Shown piece by piece: positions 1 through 6,258 of a DNA stretch of 10,686 nucleotides (within the stretch, counting starts at the first letter, position 1; each line of letters starts with the position of its first letter). The position numbers and the translations under genes are program-made. A model generated the notes under the pieces. It did not search any database. It was not told the origin of the DNA and worked only from the letters and a program-made list of their open reading frames with translations. The DNA is taken from assembly GCA_014380705.1 (NCBI GenBank), contig JACMJI010000385.1:1-10686 (forward strand), given 5' to 3'. This stretch comes from Gorillibacterium sp. (GTDB taxonomy: Bacteria > Bacillota > Bacilli > Paenibacillales > NBRC-103111).

Positions 1-605
1 GATTGAGGAGGATGATCAGCAACCCGTTCAAGATAATGCGCTACCATCATCAGATTCGTCAACTGACGATTCACTCGCAGATCTGTTCCTAGCATACCCG
101 TAAGCTCTGTCAGTACCCTGCTGTATAAACTATCTACGCGATCATCCATCTCTGCGAGGGCTGCTGCCCGATGAATATCACGCTCTGTGTAGGAGAGTAA
201 ACATTCACGCAGCATCTCGATGGCGATCTCCGCCATAGTTGGGATATCCACAAGGGGTTTAACCAATTGCTCCCCTGACATCCGCAGTGTGAGCTTAGCG
301 ATATCAACCGCATGGTCGGCAATTCGCTCCAAATCAACGGCTATCTTGGTAGCCATACCGATAATACGAAGGTCGCTGGCCATTGGCTGTTGAAGAGCGA
401 TTAGGCGTAGACACCGCTCCTCAATAAAAAGAAGTAACTCATCGATTTGATCGTCATTCTCAATGACTTCCTTTGCCTGCAGCTCATTTAGATCCTTAAG
501 TGATTCCATTGATTTACGGATTTGATCCTCTACCAAAGTACCCATGTGAAGCAATTGCTTTTGCAATTCATCGAGCGATTGATGATAATTCGATCTTGTG
601 TCCAT
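1..605 (-). CDS. phoU: Phosphate signalling protein PhoU, 3' end cut by window edge
   Basis: PhoU is a cytoplasmic all-helical protein that links the Pst phosphate transporter to the PhoR kinase and damps Pho signalling when phosphate is plentiful. 201 codons are visible of a family length near 220. The sequence shows the two-fold PhoU architecture: DLERIADHAVDIAK around residues 91-104 in the first three-helix bundle and YLERVADH at 191-198 in the second, exactly 100 residues later. Start ATG 603-605 follows AGGAGC (complement of 614-619) at a good distance. It is the last gene of what was a pst operon; the end of a pstB remnant lies 19 bp upstream. Oddity: after ERVADH the visible codons read Pro-Pro-Gln, where the family normally has Ala/Val-Thr-Asn. 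The edge may therefore carry a mutation, rearrangement or sequence error. The identification is secure; whether the C-terminus is intact cannot be seen. Confidence 0.93.
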   Translation of the reverse strand, partial: MDTRSNYHQSLDELQKQLLHMGTLVEDQIRKSMESLKDLNELQAKEVIENDDQIDELLLFIEERCLRLIALQQPMASDLRIIGMATKIAVDLERIADHAVDIAKLTLRMSGEQLVKPLVDIPTMAEIAIEMLRECLLSYTERDIHRAAALAEMDDRVDSLYSRVLTELTGMLGTDLRVNRQLTNLMMVAHYLERVADHPPQ

Positions 606-624
606 TGCTTGTAGCTCCTTTTTA

Positions 625-645
625 TCAGCCGAATCGGCCCGTAAT
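625..645 (-). pseudogene. pstB: pstB C-terminal scrap (ITGRFG-stop)
   Basis: Read on the minus strand, this stretch encodes Ile-Thr-Gly-Arg-Phe-Gly followed by TGA. That is the characteristic last six residues of PstB, the ATPase of the phosphate ABC transporter (typically ...YITGRFG). It stops 19 bp before phoU, the position and spacing expected for pstB in a pst-phoU operon. No Walker A, signature or Walker B motif exists anywhere upstream, so nearly the whole gene (about 250 codons in the family) is missing. The call rests on a short motif plus its position. Confidence 0.7.
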
Positions 646-648
646 GTT

Positions 649-704
649 CTAAAAGATCTTCCTTACTTTTATTTTACGCGCGATCGACTCCATTATTTAC
701 CTCC
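649..704 (-). pseudogene. pstA: pstA 5' scrap with its ribosome site
   Basis: GGAGGT (complement of 699-704) precedes ATG 691-693, which opens a reading frame MESIARKIKVRKIF and then stops at 649-651. A basic, Lys/Arg-rich cytoplasmic start is typical of the PstA permease subunit. The start lies 17 bp after the stop of the pstC remnant and is followed almost at once by the pstB tail. The rest of pstA (about 280 codons in the family, with six membrane helices) is absent. The assignment depends mainly on order (pstC stop, strong ribosome site, new start, pstB end); the 14 residues alone would not identify it. Confidence 0.55.
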
Positions 705-710
705 GGTTAT

Positions 711-958
711 TCATTTTTTTATAAATCGACCCGGTATGGCAATCACGAAGTTTAATACCATTATAATCATTACGAGTAGAGCAGCAAATTGTTTGGAAAC
801 GAGGTGCCTCAAGAGCAAGGAGGCCTCCTCCAGACGAATAGACAGAGAACGCATGGCGTCCTCTGATACCGAAAGAATTGTGGGCATAATCATGATGGCT
901 ATCAATTGGTGCCGAAGAAAAATCCTACACCTTGAACATCTCGAAAGGTTTGGGTGCC
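711..958 (-). pseudogene. pstC: pstC remnant with internal deletions
   Basis: PstC is a membrane permease subunit of the phosphate ABC transporter, normally about 300 residues. Here only three islands survive. GTQTFRDVQGVGFFFGTN (902-958) resembles the segment just after the first membrane helix. LIAIMIMPTILSVSEDAM...IRLEEASL (816-905) is the conserved permease coupling-loop region (usual form: IMPTI-SISEDALR-VP-EASLALGATR). FAALLVMIIMVLNFVIAIPGRFIKK-stop (711-787) looks like the last membrane helix and C-terminus. The first and second islands are in different frames, and the sequence between second and third lacks the expected GATRW stretch and the following helices. The 109-codon frame running through 711-1040 is therefore a chance joining and its start lies inside the PhoP boxes. 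I see decay by several deletions; long-gene homology is inferred by eye. Confidence 0.72.
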
Positions 959-1004
959 TTGATAATTTACAAAAAAACCTCACAAATAATAACGTTGCTT
1001 TCTC

Positions 1005-1058
1005 ATCATAGAAAACAAATGTTAATAGATTGTCATTCATTTGTTAACAGAATGTAAA
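1005..1058 (-). promoter_or_regulatory. PhoP-box array and -10 of the former pst operon
   Basis: On the minus strand four hexamers follow at exact 11-bp steps: TTTACA (1053-1058), TTAACA (1042-1047), ATGACA (1031-1036) and TTAACA (1020-1025). Nine bases later comes a -10-like TATGAT (1005-1010). Direct repeats of TTAACA with about 5-bp gaps are the known binding site of PhoP in Bacillus, and the pst operon is its classic strong target. Transcription should start near 998 and now runs through about 390 bases of pst remnants before reaching phoU. The promoter looks undamaged although the transporter genes behind it are gone. Confidence 0.88.
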
Positions 1059-1132
1059 TGTTGTGATTCTTACTCTTATAGAATAACGCCTTGTGTTTAC
1101 CGGAGAAACATAAGCACCGATAAGTAAAATGG

Positions 1133-1180
1133 TATACTTTCTTCAAGGATAAACGCCTGTCGGCGTCCTTTATACTTTCT
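1133..1180. repeat. Hairpin flanked by 10-bp direct repeats
   Basis: TATACTTTCT occurs at 1133-1142 and again at 1171-1180. Between them is a palindrome: AAGG (1145-1148) pairs with CCTT (1167-1170), and ACGCC (1153-1157) with GGCGT (1162-1166), around a TGTC loop with a 4-base bulge on one arm. It sits upstream of the PhoP boxes and downstream of the terminator of the dehydrogenase gene. The arrangement could be a small dispersed palindromic repeat, or a terminator relic. No gene is seen in 1059-1257. Confidence 0.5.
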
Positions 1181-1257
1181 GCACTGAAAATAAAAAACGA
1201 ACATTTTCATTCATCCGTGGTGCCGCCCTAGCGGTATGGAAGTCTGATAGAGTTAGA

Positions 1258-1286
1258 AAAACCGATACCCTAGTGGTATCGGTTTT
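1258..1286 (-). terminator. Rho-independent terminator of the Gfo/Idh gene
   Basis: A perfect 12-bp stem, AAAACCGATACC (1258-1269) with GGTATCGGTTTT (1275-1286), encloses a 5-base loop. Read on the minus strand it ends in TTTTTCT and lies 19 bp after the dehydrogenase stop codon. The A-rich side would also give a U-tract for plus-strand transcripts, so it can insulate in both directions. The part CCCTAGTGGTAT (1268-1279) also occurs with one change at 1226-1237. Confidence 0.88.
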
Positions 1287-1305
1287 CCTGTTATTTCGAT
1301 TATCC

Positions 1306-2394
1306 TTAGTTAAAATAAACCGTTTTGCCCGTTTTAGCTGACTCATAGATGGCTTCAAGAATTTCAGACACGACCAAGGCTTGCTCTGGAAGTACAACTG
1401 GATCCTTGTTTTCAAGAATTGCTTCGATCCAAAGACGAGCTTCTCTTTCAGATTCGTTCTCGGAAGAACCAGAATAGAAAGCAACGCCGCCACTATTCGT
1501 GTCAATTTTTGTTTCCCACAGGCGGCTGTGCTCTTCGCCGTTCAGACGCAAGCCGTCTTCCATGTCTGCTCCACCTTCGGTTCCGGAAAGCGTAACACGT
1601 GATTCCTTAACATCAAGTGTATTAAGTGCCCAGGCGGATTCAAGAATAACCGTAGCACCATTCTCAAATGTGATCATACCAAAAGCTGAATCTTCAACCG
1701 TAAATTCCTTAGGATCCCAAGGACCAAAAGCATTAGCTGCATTCTCAATGTGAGAGAGCTTATGGAAGGTGCTGCCCAAAACAGCCTTAGGCTTATAGTT
1801 GTCCATGAACCACAAGGCCAAGTCAAGTGCATGGGTTCCGATATCGATAAGTGGTCCGCCACCTTGTTTTTCTTCGTCAAGGAAAACGCCCCATGTAGGT
1901 ACGGCACGACGGCGAATCGCGTGAGCCTTAGTAAAGTAAACTTCACCTAGGGTACCAGCCTCTGTTACTCTCTTTAGGTGCTGGCTATCTGGACGTTGAC
2001 GGTTTTGGTAACCAATCGTCAACTTCTTGCCCGTGCGCTTCGAAGTTTCCAACATAGCGCGAGCATCTGCAGCCGTTTTAGCCATTGGTTTTTCACACAT
2101 TACGTGCTTGCCTGCCTCCATAGATGCGATGGAGATTGGAGCATGAGAATCATTTGGAGTACATACATGAATAACATCAATGCTTGCATCCTTCAACAAT
2201 TCGGTATAATCAGAATAAACCTTGCTTTCGGAAGTTCCGTATTTAACTTTAGCTTCTTCTGCACGTTCTACGACGATATCACAAAACGCAACCAATTCTA
2301 CATTCGTATCAACTAGACGAGCCAAGCTTGGCAAATGTTTGCCGTTAGCAATACCACCACAGCCAATTATGGCTACTTTTAACTTCTTCGACAT
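1306..2394 (-). CDS. Gfo/Idh/MocA family NAD(P)-dependent oxidoreductase (copy 1)
   Basis: A 362-residue cytoplasmic dehydrogenase of the glucose-fructose oxidoreductase/inositol dehydrogenase family, which oxidises or reduces hydroxyl groups of sugars, inositols or related polyols. The N-terminal Rossmann fold shows GCGGIANGKH at 11-20. The family EKP motif is CEKPMAKT (Glu101-Lys102-Pro103), and the catalytic Asp/His pair lies in PLIDIGTHALDL (Asp184, His188). The C-terminal sheet domain follows to the end, so it is full length. Start ATG 2392-2394 follows AGGAGG (complement of 2403-2408) with 8 bases between. It is divergent from an AraC regulator, its likely controller, and ends in a strong terminator. 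It is closely paralogous to the gene at 7282-8367, with one 37-residue block (156-192) identical. The substrate cannot be told from sequence; no sugar transporter or hydrolase is adjacent. Confidence 0.93.
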   Translation of the reverse strand: MSKKLKVAIIGCGGIANGKHLPSLARLVDTNVELVAFCDIVVERAEEAKVKYGTSESKVYSDYTELLKDASIDVIHVCTPNDSHAPISIASMEAGKHVMCEKPMAKTAADARAMLETSKRTGKKLTIGYQNRQRPDSQHLKRVTEAGTLGEVYFTKAHAIRRRAVPTWGVFLDEEKQGGGPLIDIGTHALDLALWFMDNYKPKAVLGSTFHKLSHIENAANAFGPWDPKEFTVEDSAFGMITFENGATVILESAWALNTLDVKESRVTLSGTEGGADMEDGLRLNGEEHSRLWETKIDTNSGGVAFYSGSSENESEREARLWIEAILENKDPVVLPEQALVVSEILEAIYESAKTGKTVYFN

Positions 2395-2442
2395 CGAAAT
2401 GTCCTCCTTTTAGGTAAAACAGCTTTTCTTTCTGTCTTGCAC

Positions 2443-2483
2443 ATACTAGAATAAAGTATATCACCGTTTAACAGAAATGTAAT
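2443..2483 (-). promoter_or_regulatory. Candidate promoter of dehydrogenase copy 1 with a PhoP-box-like stretch
   Basis: On the minus strand TTAAAC (2466-2471) and TAGTAT (2443-2448) are 17 bp apart and could be -35 and -10. An inverted repeat ATACT-N7-AGTAT overlaps the -10 and could be an operator. Just upstream, ATTACA (2478-2483) and TTAAAC are 12 bp apart. The stretch TTACATTTCTGTTAA differs by one inserted base from TTACATTCTGTTAA in the pst PhoP boxes. The promoter is a weak match and the PhoP link is a guess. Confidence 0.35.
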
Positions 2484-2520
2484 GTTAGATCTAGTCGATA
2501 TTATATGTTTTTTTGTCATT

Positions 2521-2531
2521 AAAGGGGGGGG
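2521..2531 (+). promoter_or_regulatory. Ribosome site with an eight-G run for the AraC gene
   Basis: AAAGGGGGGGG runs directly into GCACT-type spacing before ATG 2536. It decides the start: the earlier in-frame ATG at 2482 has no ribosome site. A homopolymer of eight G in this position could slip during replication and change spacing, hence expression; that is inference. Confidence 0.7.
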
Positions 2532-2535
2532 CACT

Positions 2536-3408
2536 ATGGAAATTTTCAACGAAAATATCCAATATGAGAATCCATTTCTATGTATGAAGCTGTTTGAAAC
2601 GGAACGCCGCATACAAGGAGAAATGTGCAGCTGGCATTACCACAAGGAGATGGAGATTCTTGTACAGCATACGGGAGAACTAGAAATACGGGTCGAGGAT
2701 AATGAGTCTTACAAGCTTGGACCAGGTGATGTTATCCTCATTGGCTCTTCTCAGCTCCATCGAGATCGGATTCTCACAGATCACTGTCGTTATTATGTAT
2801 TTCAATTCGACATGCAATACTATATAGAACCGAGCGTTATGCCTTATTATAAGCTTTTTCTTGAACCTGACTTCCCGCTCAGCCGTTTAAACTACATTTT
2901 CAAGGAGAATGAAGAGGCTCGCATAATGGTTTACAATTGTGTCCAGGAAATTCATAAAGAATCCCGGGATAAGTTAGAGGGCTATGAAATCGCCGTTAGT
3001 CTTTTGATCAAAAAAATTTTTCTAACCATTCTCCGCAATGATACTAGGAAACTGCTTAACCATCCAGCAAGTGCAGATCTACTTCGCCTTAAACCCGTCC
3101 TGGATTACATTGACGAGCGTATCGAGAATAAGATCCATGTTGATGAGGCAAGTAAGGTTGCAAATGTCAGTTACTATTATTTTGTTAAGTACTTTAAAAA
3201 GGTATTGGGGATGTCTTTTCTAGAGTATGTTAATTTCAAAAAAATCAAGCGAGCGGAGCGGTACCTCCTGACAAGGGATATGAGCATCGCAGTAATCGGT
3301 GAGACTATAGGAATGCCCAATATGGCACACTTTTATAAACTGTTTAAAAAATATAACAATTGCTCTCCCAATGAATACCGCAAGAAGATGCAGGATTGGA
3401 ATAAATAG
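2536..3408 (+). CDS. AraC-family transcriptional regulator with cupin sensor domain (copy 1)
   Basis: 290 residues from the ATG chosen by the G-rich ribosome site. The N-terminal half is a cupin-like ligand pocket: WHYHKEMEIL at 33-42, then GELEIRVED and LGPGDVILIGSSQLHRDR to about residue 78, the usual AraC sensing fold for sugars. The C-terminal hundred residues carry the two helix-turn-helix motifs: HVDEASKVANVSYYYFVKYFKKVLG (201-225) and MSIAVIGETIGMPNMAHFYKLFKKY (249-273), ending in the typical CSPNEYRKKM. It is divergent from the Gfo/Idh gene with about 140 bp between starts, so it probably regulates that gene and perhaps itself. Which effector it senses is unknown. Its terminator overlaps the end of phoP. 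Confidence 0.9.
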   Translation: MEIFNENIQYENPFLCMKLFETERRIQGEMCSWHYHKEMEILVQHTGELEIRVEDNESYKLGPGDVILIGSSQLHRDRILTDHCRYYVFQFDMQYYIEPSVMPYYKLFLEPDFPLSRLNYIFKENEEARIMVYNCVQEIHKESRDKLEGYEIAVSLLIKKIFLTILRNDTRKLLNHPASADLLRLKPVLDYIDERIENKIHVDEASKVANVSYYYFVKYFKKVLGMSFLEYVNFKKIKRAERYLLTRDMSIAVIGETIGMPNMAHFYKLFKKYNNCSPNEYRKKMQDWNK

Positions 3409-3428
3409 TATTCATAAATCATAAGAAG

Positions 3429-3479
3429 AGCCATCCCTTCCGTAGAAAAATTCTACTTTGGGACAGCTTTTTATTTTTT
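3429..3479 (+). terminator. Terminator of the AraC gene, overlapping the phoP stop
   Basis: A hairpin of AGC..TCCC (3429-3437) with GGGA..GCT (3460-3468) and an inner perfect GTAGAA/TTCTAC (3442-3447, 3451-3456) is followed by TTTTTATTTTTT. The T-rich tail contains the complement of the phoP stop codon and last lysine codons, so the two convergent genes share this 50-bp end region. As a minus-strand terminator for phoP it is weaker, since no clear U-tract follows. Confidence 0.8.
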
Positions 3480-4178
3480 AACAGAGCCGATCAGCTTATA
3501 TCCTACACCACGAATCGAGTCGATCTGCACAGACTGCTGATTCATCTCAAGCTTCTTACGCAAGGAGCTTACATGTACATCTACGGTACGTTGTCCGCCA
3601 ATATAGTCAAAGCCCCACACGACATTCATTAGATCATCTCGCGTTACAACGACACCAGGCCGCTGAACGAGATATAGCAGTACTTCGAACTCCTTCGGAC
3701 GAAGCGGGATGGACTCCCCGTTTAAATGGGCTTCATATTTCTCAGGGTATATCAACAGCTCTCCAGCCTTGATGACCTTCTCATCCGTATTGATTACGGG
3801 ACTGCCGTCCGTTTGTGAGCGTCTGAGCACCGCGGCCACACGAGCTAACAGCTCCGCTACACCAAACGGCTTTGTAATGTAGTCATCTGCCCCGTACCGC
3901 AAACCCTGTACTACTTCCTCTTCTGCCGTGCGGGCAGTTAGGATAATAACCGGTGTTAACACACCTTGCTTTCGCAAGTTGCTAAGAATATCAAATCCAC
4001 TCATTCCGGGCAGCATGAGATCGAGAAGGATCAAATCAAATGGCTGCCGCAAAGCTATCTTAAGACCTTCACCCCCATGGTCAACCGATTGAACAGAATA
4101 CCCTTCTTGTCCAAGGTTATACGTTAAGAGTCGGGACAAGGTAGGCTCGTCCTCTATGACTAAAATTTGATGGACCAT
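3471..4178 (-). CDS. phoP: Phosphate response regulator PhoP (OmpR family)
   Basis: A 235-residue two-component response regulator. The receiver domain (about 1-120) has the acidic pair Glu9-Asp10, phospho-acceptor Asp53 in LILLDLMLPGMSG, Thr81 and Lys103 (YITKPF). The winged-helix output domain (about 130-232) has the recognition helix region RTVDVHVSSLRKKL and ends IDSIRGVGYKL. Phosphorylated PhoP binds TTAACA-type repeats and switches phosphate genes. Naming as PhoP instead of another OmpR regulator such as WalR or ResD rests on context: a PAS-containing kinase directly upstream, phoU and pst remnants on the same strand, and PhoP boxes in the window. Start ATG 4176-4178 follows GGGGGAA at about 5 bases. 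It lies 63 bp behind phoR, so phoR comes first, opposite to the usual order. Confidence 0.9.
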   Translation of the reverse strand: MVHQILVIEDEPTLSRLLTYNLGQEGYSVQSVDHGGEGLKIALRQPFDLILLDLMLPGMSGFDILSNLRKQGVLTPVIILTARTAEEEVVQGLRYGADDYITKPFGVAELLARVAAVLRRSQTDGSPVINTDEKVIKAGELLIYPEKYEAHLNGESIPLRPKEFEVLLYLVQRPGVVVTRDDLMNVVWGFDYIGGQRTVDVHVSSLRKKLEMNQQSVQIDSIRGVGYKLIGSVKK

Positions 4179-4241
4179 GAAATTCCCCCGCGATTACAAA
4201 GTATGGATCCATTACATCTTTATTAGTTTACCACTTAAAGC

Positions 4242-6035
4242 TTAATGTTGGATAACAGGAAGTTCAATTATAAACGAGGAGCCCGTCCCGAGGATACTTT
4301 CTACTCGAATATAACCTCCCTGAAGCTCTACTAAATGCTTAACGATGGACAGCCCGAGACCCGTACCTCCAGACATGCGGGAACGAGCCTTATCCACACG
4401 ATAAAAACGTTCGAAAATCCGCGGTAAATCACGCGCAGGGATTCCGATGCCTGTATCAGAGACGGTAATTCTCACCCACTCTTCCCCATCGTGAAGGGGC
4501 AACACTGACTCAGCCTTGACATGAATCTCGCCACCCTCTGGTGTATATCCAATCCCGTTTGAAAGCAGGTTGAGCATAATCTGGCGAAGCCGATCCTCAT
4601 CTGCCTCCAGATAAAGAATAGACTTAAGATCTGATTCTAATCGGATATTCTTCCGATCTGCTTCCCGTTGAACAATTTTAAAGGACTGGTTAATAAAAGT
4701 ATTTAGATTAACTGGAGAGTATACCAACGGTACGCGCTTGGATTCTATTTTGGATAGTTCCAGAATATCGCCTATCAAACGGTTCAAACGCTCGCTTTCA
4801 TCGAAAATTATCTGCACAAAGGTTTTTGCTGTTTCTTTATCCTCCAAAGCTCCTGCAAGCAGCGTCTCGGCAAAGCCTTTCACTGCTGCAATAGGCGTTT
4901 TAAGCTCGTGTGATACATTGGCCACAAATTCACTGCGTATTCGTTCAAGCCTGCGGACCGCAGTGATATTATGCAGAATAATGAGAGCACCTGAAGCATG
5001 ACCTTCTCCATTATACATAGGACTCGCATTTACATCCAAGATTCTTTCTTCCGGAAAGTAAAAGACGAGCTCATCATGTATCAACTCTCCAGAATCCAAG
5101 CAATCGCCGATGATTTCAGTAAATTCATATTGTTGATTCGCTACTGTATACTTGCGCCCAAGTAATTCATCTGAAGAAAAACCCAGAAAATCCTCTGCAG
5201 TACGGTTTAGCAGAACAATTCTCTTATCACGATCAACCATGATTATTCCACTGGGCATATTATCAAGAACACTCTGCAATCGGCTTTCGTTATCCGTTAT
5301 TTCTTGCAACTGGTTCTGAAGGCTGTCAGCCATTGTATTAATGGCATTGCCAAGTTGGCCAATCTCATCCTTGCTCTTGACCTTTACACGCGTTTTATAA
5401 TCGAGATTGGTTATTTGTTGAGCTACCCGGGTAATCTTCTCAAGTGGTTGAGTCAGTCGACGAGCAATGTGGAAACCAATAAACCCGGAAACAGCAAATA
5501 GTCCAGCCAGACCAGCAAGCATGAAGAACCAAAACCTCTTAAGGGTTGCCTCAACCTCATTCAAGCTGGTGGCTAAGCGAAGATAAGCGATTGTTGTCCC
5601 TGTATTATCCTTCACCGCTACCGCTACATACATCATGTCCTGGCCCATTGTATCACTGTATCGAACAGAGAAACCGGTTTTTCCGCCAATTGCTTCCCTA
5701 ATCTCCTTACGATTAAGGTGATTCTCCATCGTTTGCGGATCATGGTCTGTATCACTAATGACTGTACCATCCGCAAGGATGTAGGTCATTCGGGCATCGA
5801 CAGATTCCTTGAGCTCTTTAAATCTTTCGGAATAGTGTTCCCTCAGCTGATCAGGGGCGCCTGCTAATCGCCAATCCGAGCTTAAAAGGATTAAATGAAG
5901 TTCACGAGTCAAATTTGTCTTGAGTGAGCTGATATAGCTATTTCGTAGGAGCTGTGCTGAGAATAACCCCGCAGCCAGTACGGAAAACCCAATCAACAGA
6001 ACATAGACTAACGTTAATCTTGTGCGGTAGCGCAT
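4242..6035 (-). CDS. phoR: Phosphate sensor histidine kinase PhoR
   Basis: A 597-residue membrane sensor kinase. Domains in order: membrane helix near residues 6-26, an extracytoplasmic PAS/Cache-like domain to about 165 (TYILADGTVISD, then YVAVAVKDNTGTTIAYLRLA), a second membrane helix about 168-190, HAMP about 190-245, cytoplasmic PAS about 250-362 (LDNMPSGIIMVDRDKRIVLLN), dimerisation/phosphoacceptor ANVSHELKTPIAAVKGF with His376, then the ATPase domain with N-box LNLLSNGIGYTPEGG, DTGIGIP and GGTGLGLSIVKHLVELQGG. It phosphorylates PhoP. Start: ATG 6033-6035 is chosen because GGAGGGG (complement of 6040-6046) precedes it; the in-frame ATG 21 bases earlier lacks a ribosome site. PhoP boxes upstream suggest autoregulation. 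The PhoR name rests on domain order and on the phosphate-gene context. Confidence 0.9.
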   Translation of the reverse strand: MRYRTRLTLVYVLLIGFSVLAAGLFSAQLLRNSYISSLKTNLTRELHLILLSSDWRLAGAPDQLREHYSERFKELKESVDARMTYILADGTVISDTDHDPQTMENHLNRKEIREAIGGKTGFSVRYSDTMGQDMMYVAVAVKDNTGTTIAYLRLATSLNEVEATLKRFWFFMLAGLAGLFAVSGFIGFHIARRLTQPLEKITRVAQQITNLDYKTRVKVKSKDEIGQLGNAINTMADSLQNQLQEITDNESRLQSVLDNMPSGIIMVDRDKRIVLLNRTAEDFLGFSSDELLGRKYTVANQQYEFTEIIGDCLDSGELIHDELVFYFPEERILDVNASPMYNGEGHASGALIILHNITAVRRLERIRSEFVANVSHELKTPIAAVKGFAETLLAGALEDKETAKTFVQIIFDESERLNRLIGDILELSKIESKRVPLVYSPVNLNTFINQSFKIVQREADRKNIRLESDLKSILYLEADEDRLRQIMLNLLSNGIGYTPEGGEIHVKAESVLPLHDGEEWVRITVSDTGIGIPARDLPRIFERFYRVDKARSRMSGGTGLGLSIVKHLVELQGGYIRVESILGTGSSFIIELPVIQH

Positions 6036-6120
6036 GCGGCCCCTCCATATAAACATTTATTTTCTAATTTTGAACAGTAGTACGTCTTTTTTTAAGTTTA
6101 AACCCAAGTTGTTCTGGGAT

Positions 6121-6148
6121 GATTAATCAATTGTTAACGCTATGTAAA
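6121..6148 (-). promoter_or_regulatory. PhoP boxes between phoR and the deacetylase
   Basis: On the minus strand TTTACA (6143-6148) and TTAACA (6132-6137) stand 11 bp apart, with a degenerate TTAATC (6121-6126) one further step on. The plus-strand stretch TTGTTAAC-N3-ATGTAAATG at 6131-6150 matches the pst array at 1041-1060 in 17 of 20 positions. The orientation favours phoR, so this is probably PhoP autoregulation, but no good -10 follows at the usual distance. The deacetylase promoter starts 21 bp to the other side and could also be affected. Confidence 0.7.
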
Positions 6149-6168
6149 TGAAAAGGTGAAGCTATTGT

Positions 6169-6198
6169 TTGTCATAATGATGACCTTTCTTCTATAAT
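6169..6198 (+). promoter_or_regulatory. Sigma-A-type promoter of the deacetylase gene
   Basis: TTGTCA (6169-6174, five of six bases of consensus) and a perfect TATAAT (6193-6198) are 18 bp apart. Transcription would start near 6205, giving a leader of about 54 bases before the ATG at 6259. This is the strongest consensus-like vegetative promoter in the window. Confidence 0.75.
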
Positions 6199-6258
6199 AC
6201 ATAGAGGAACGGATTCACTACATTTATTATAGCATGCGATGCAAGGAGAGCTTTGACA

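Noticed and set aside
598..1011. A 137-codon plus-strand frame
   Set aside because: It lies opposite the pst remnants, has no ribosome site and no recognisable motif.
711..1040. A 109-codon minus-strand frame as a small membrane protein gene
   Set aside because: Its start lies inside the PhoP boxes and upstream of the predicted transcript start. Its similarity to PstC breaks into islands in different frames, so it is debris.
2482..2535. Earlier ATG for the first AraC gene
   Set aside because: No ribosome site precedes it, while the G-rich site is placed correctly for ATG 2536; the extra residues are not part of the cupin domain.
3950..3975. TGTTAACA inside phoP as another PhoP box
   Set aside because: A single palindromic match within coding sequence, with no 11-bp partner.
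3471..6035. WalRK or ResDE instead of PhoPR
   Set aside because: The PAS-containing kinase with a short extracytoplasmic domain could fit WalK, but none of the usual WalRK neighbours (yycH, yycI, yycJ) or res genes are present, and phoU, pst remnants and PhoP boxes are.
6036..6056. Earlier ATG for phoR
   Set aside because: The good ribosome site lies between this ATG and the next in-frame ATG, so the later one is the start.
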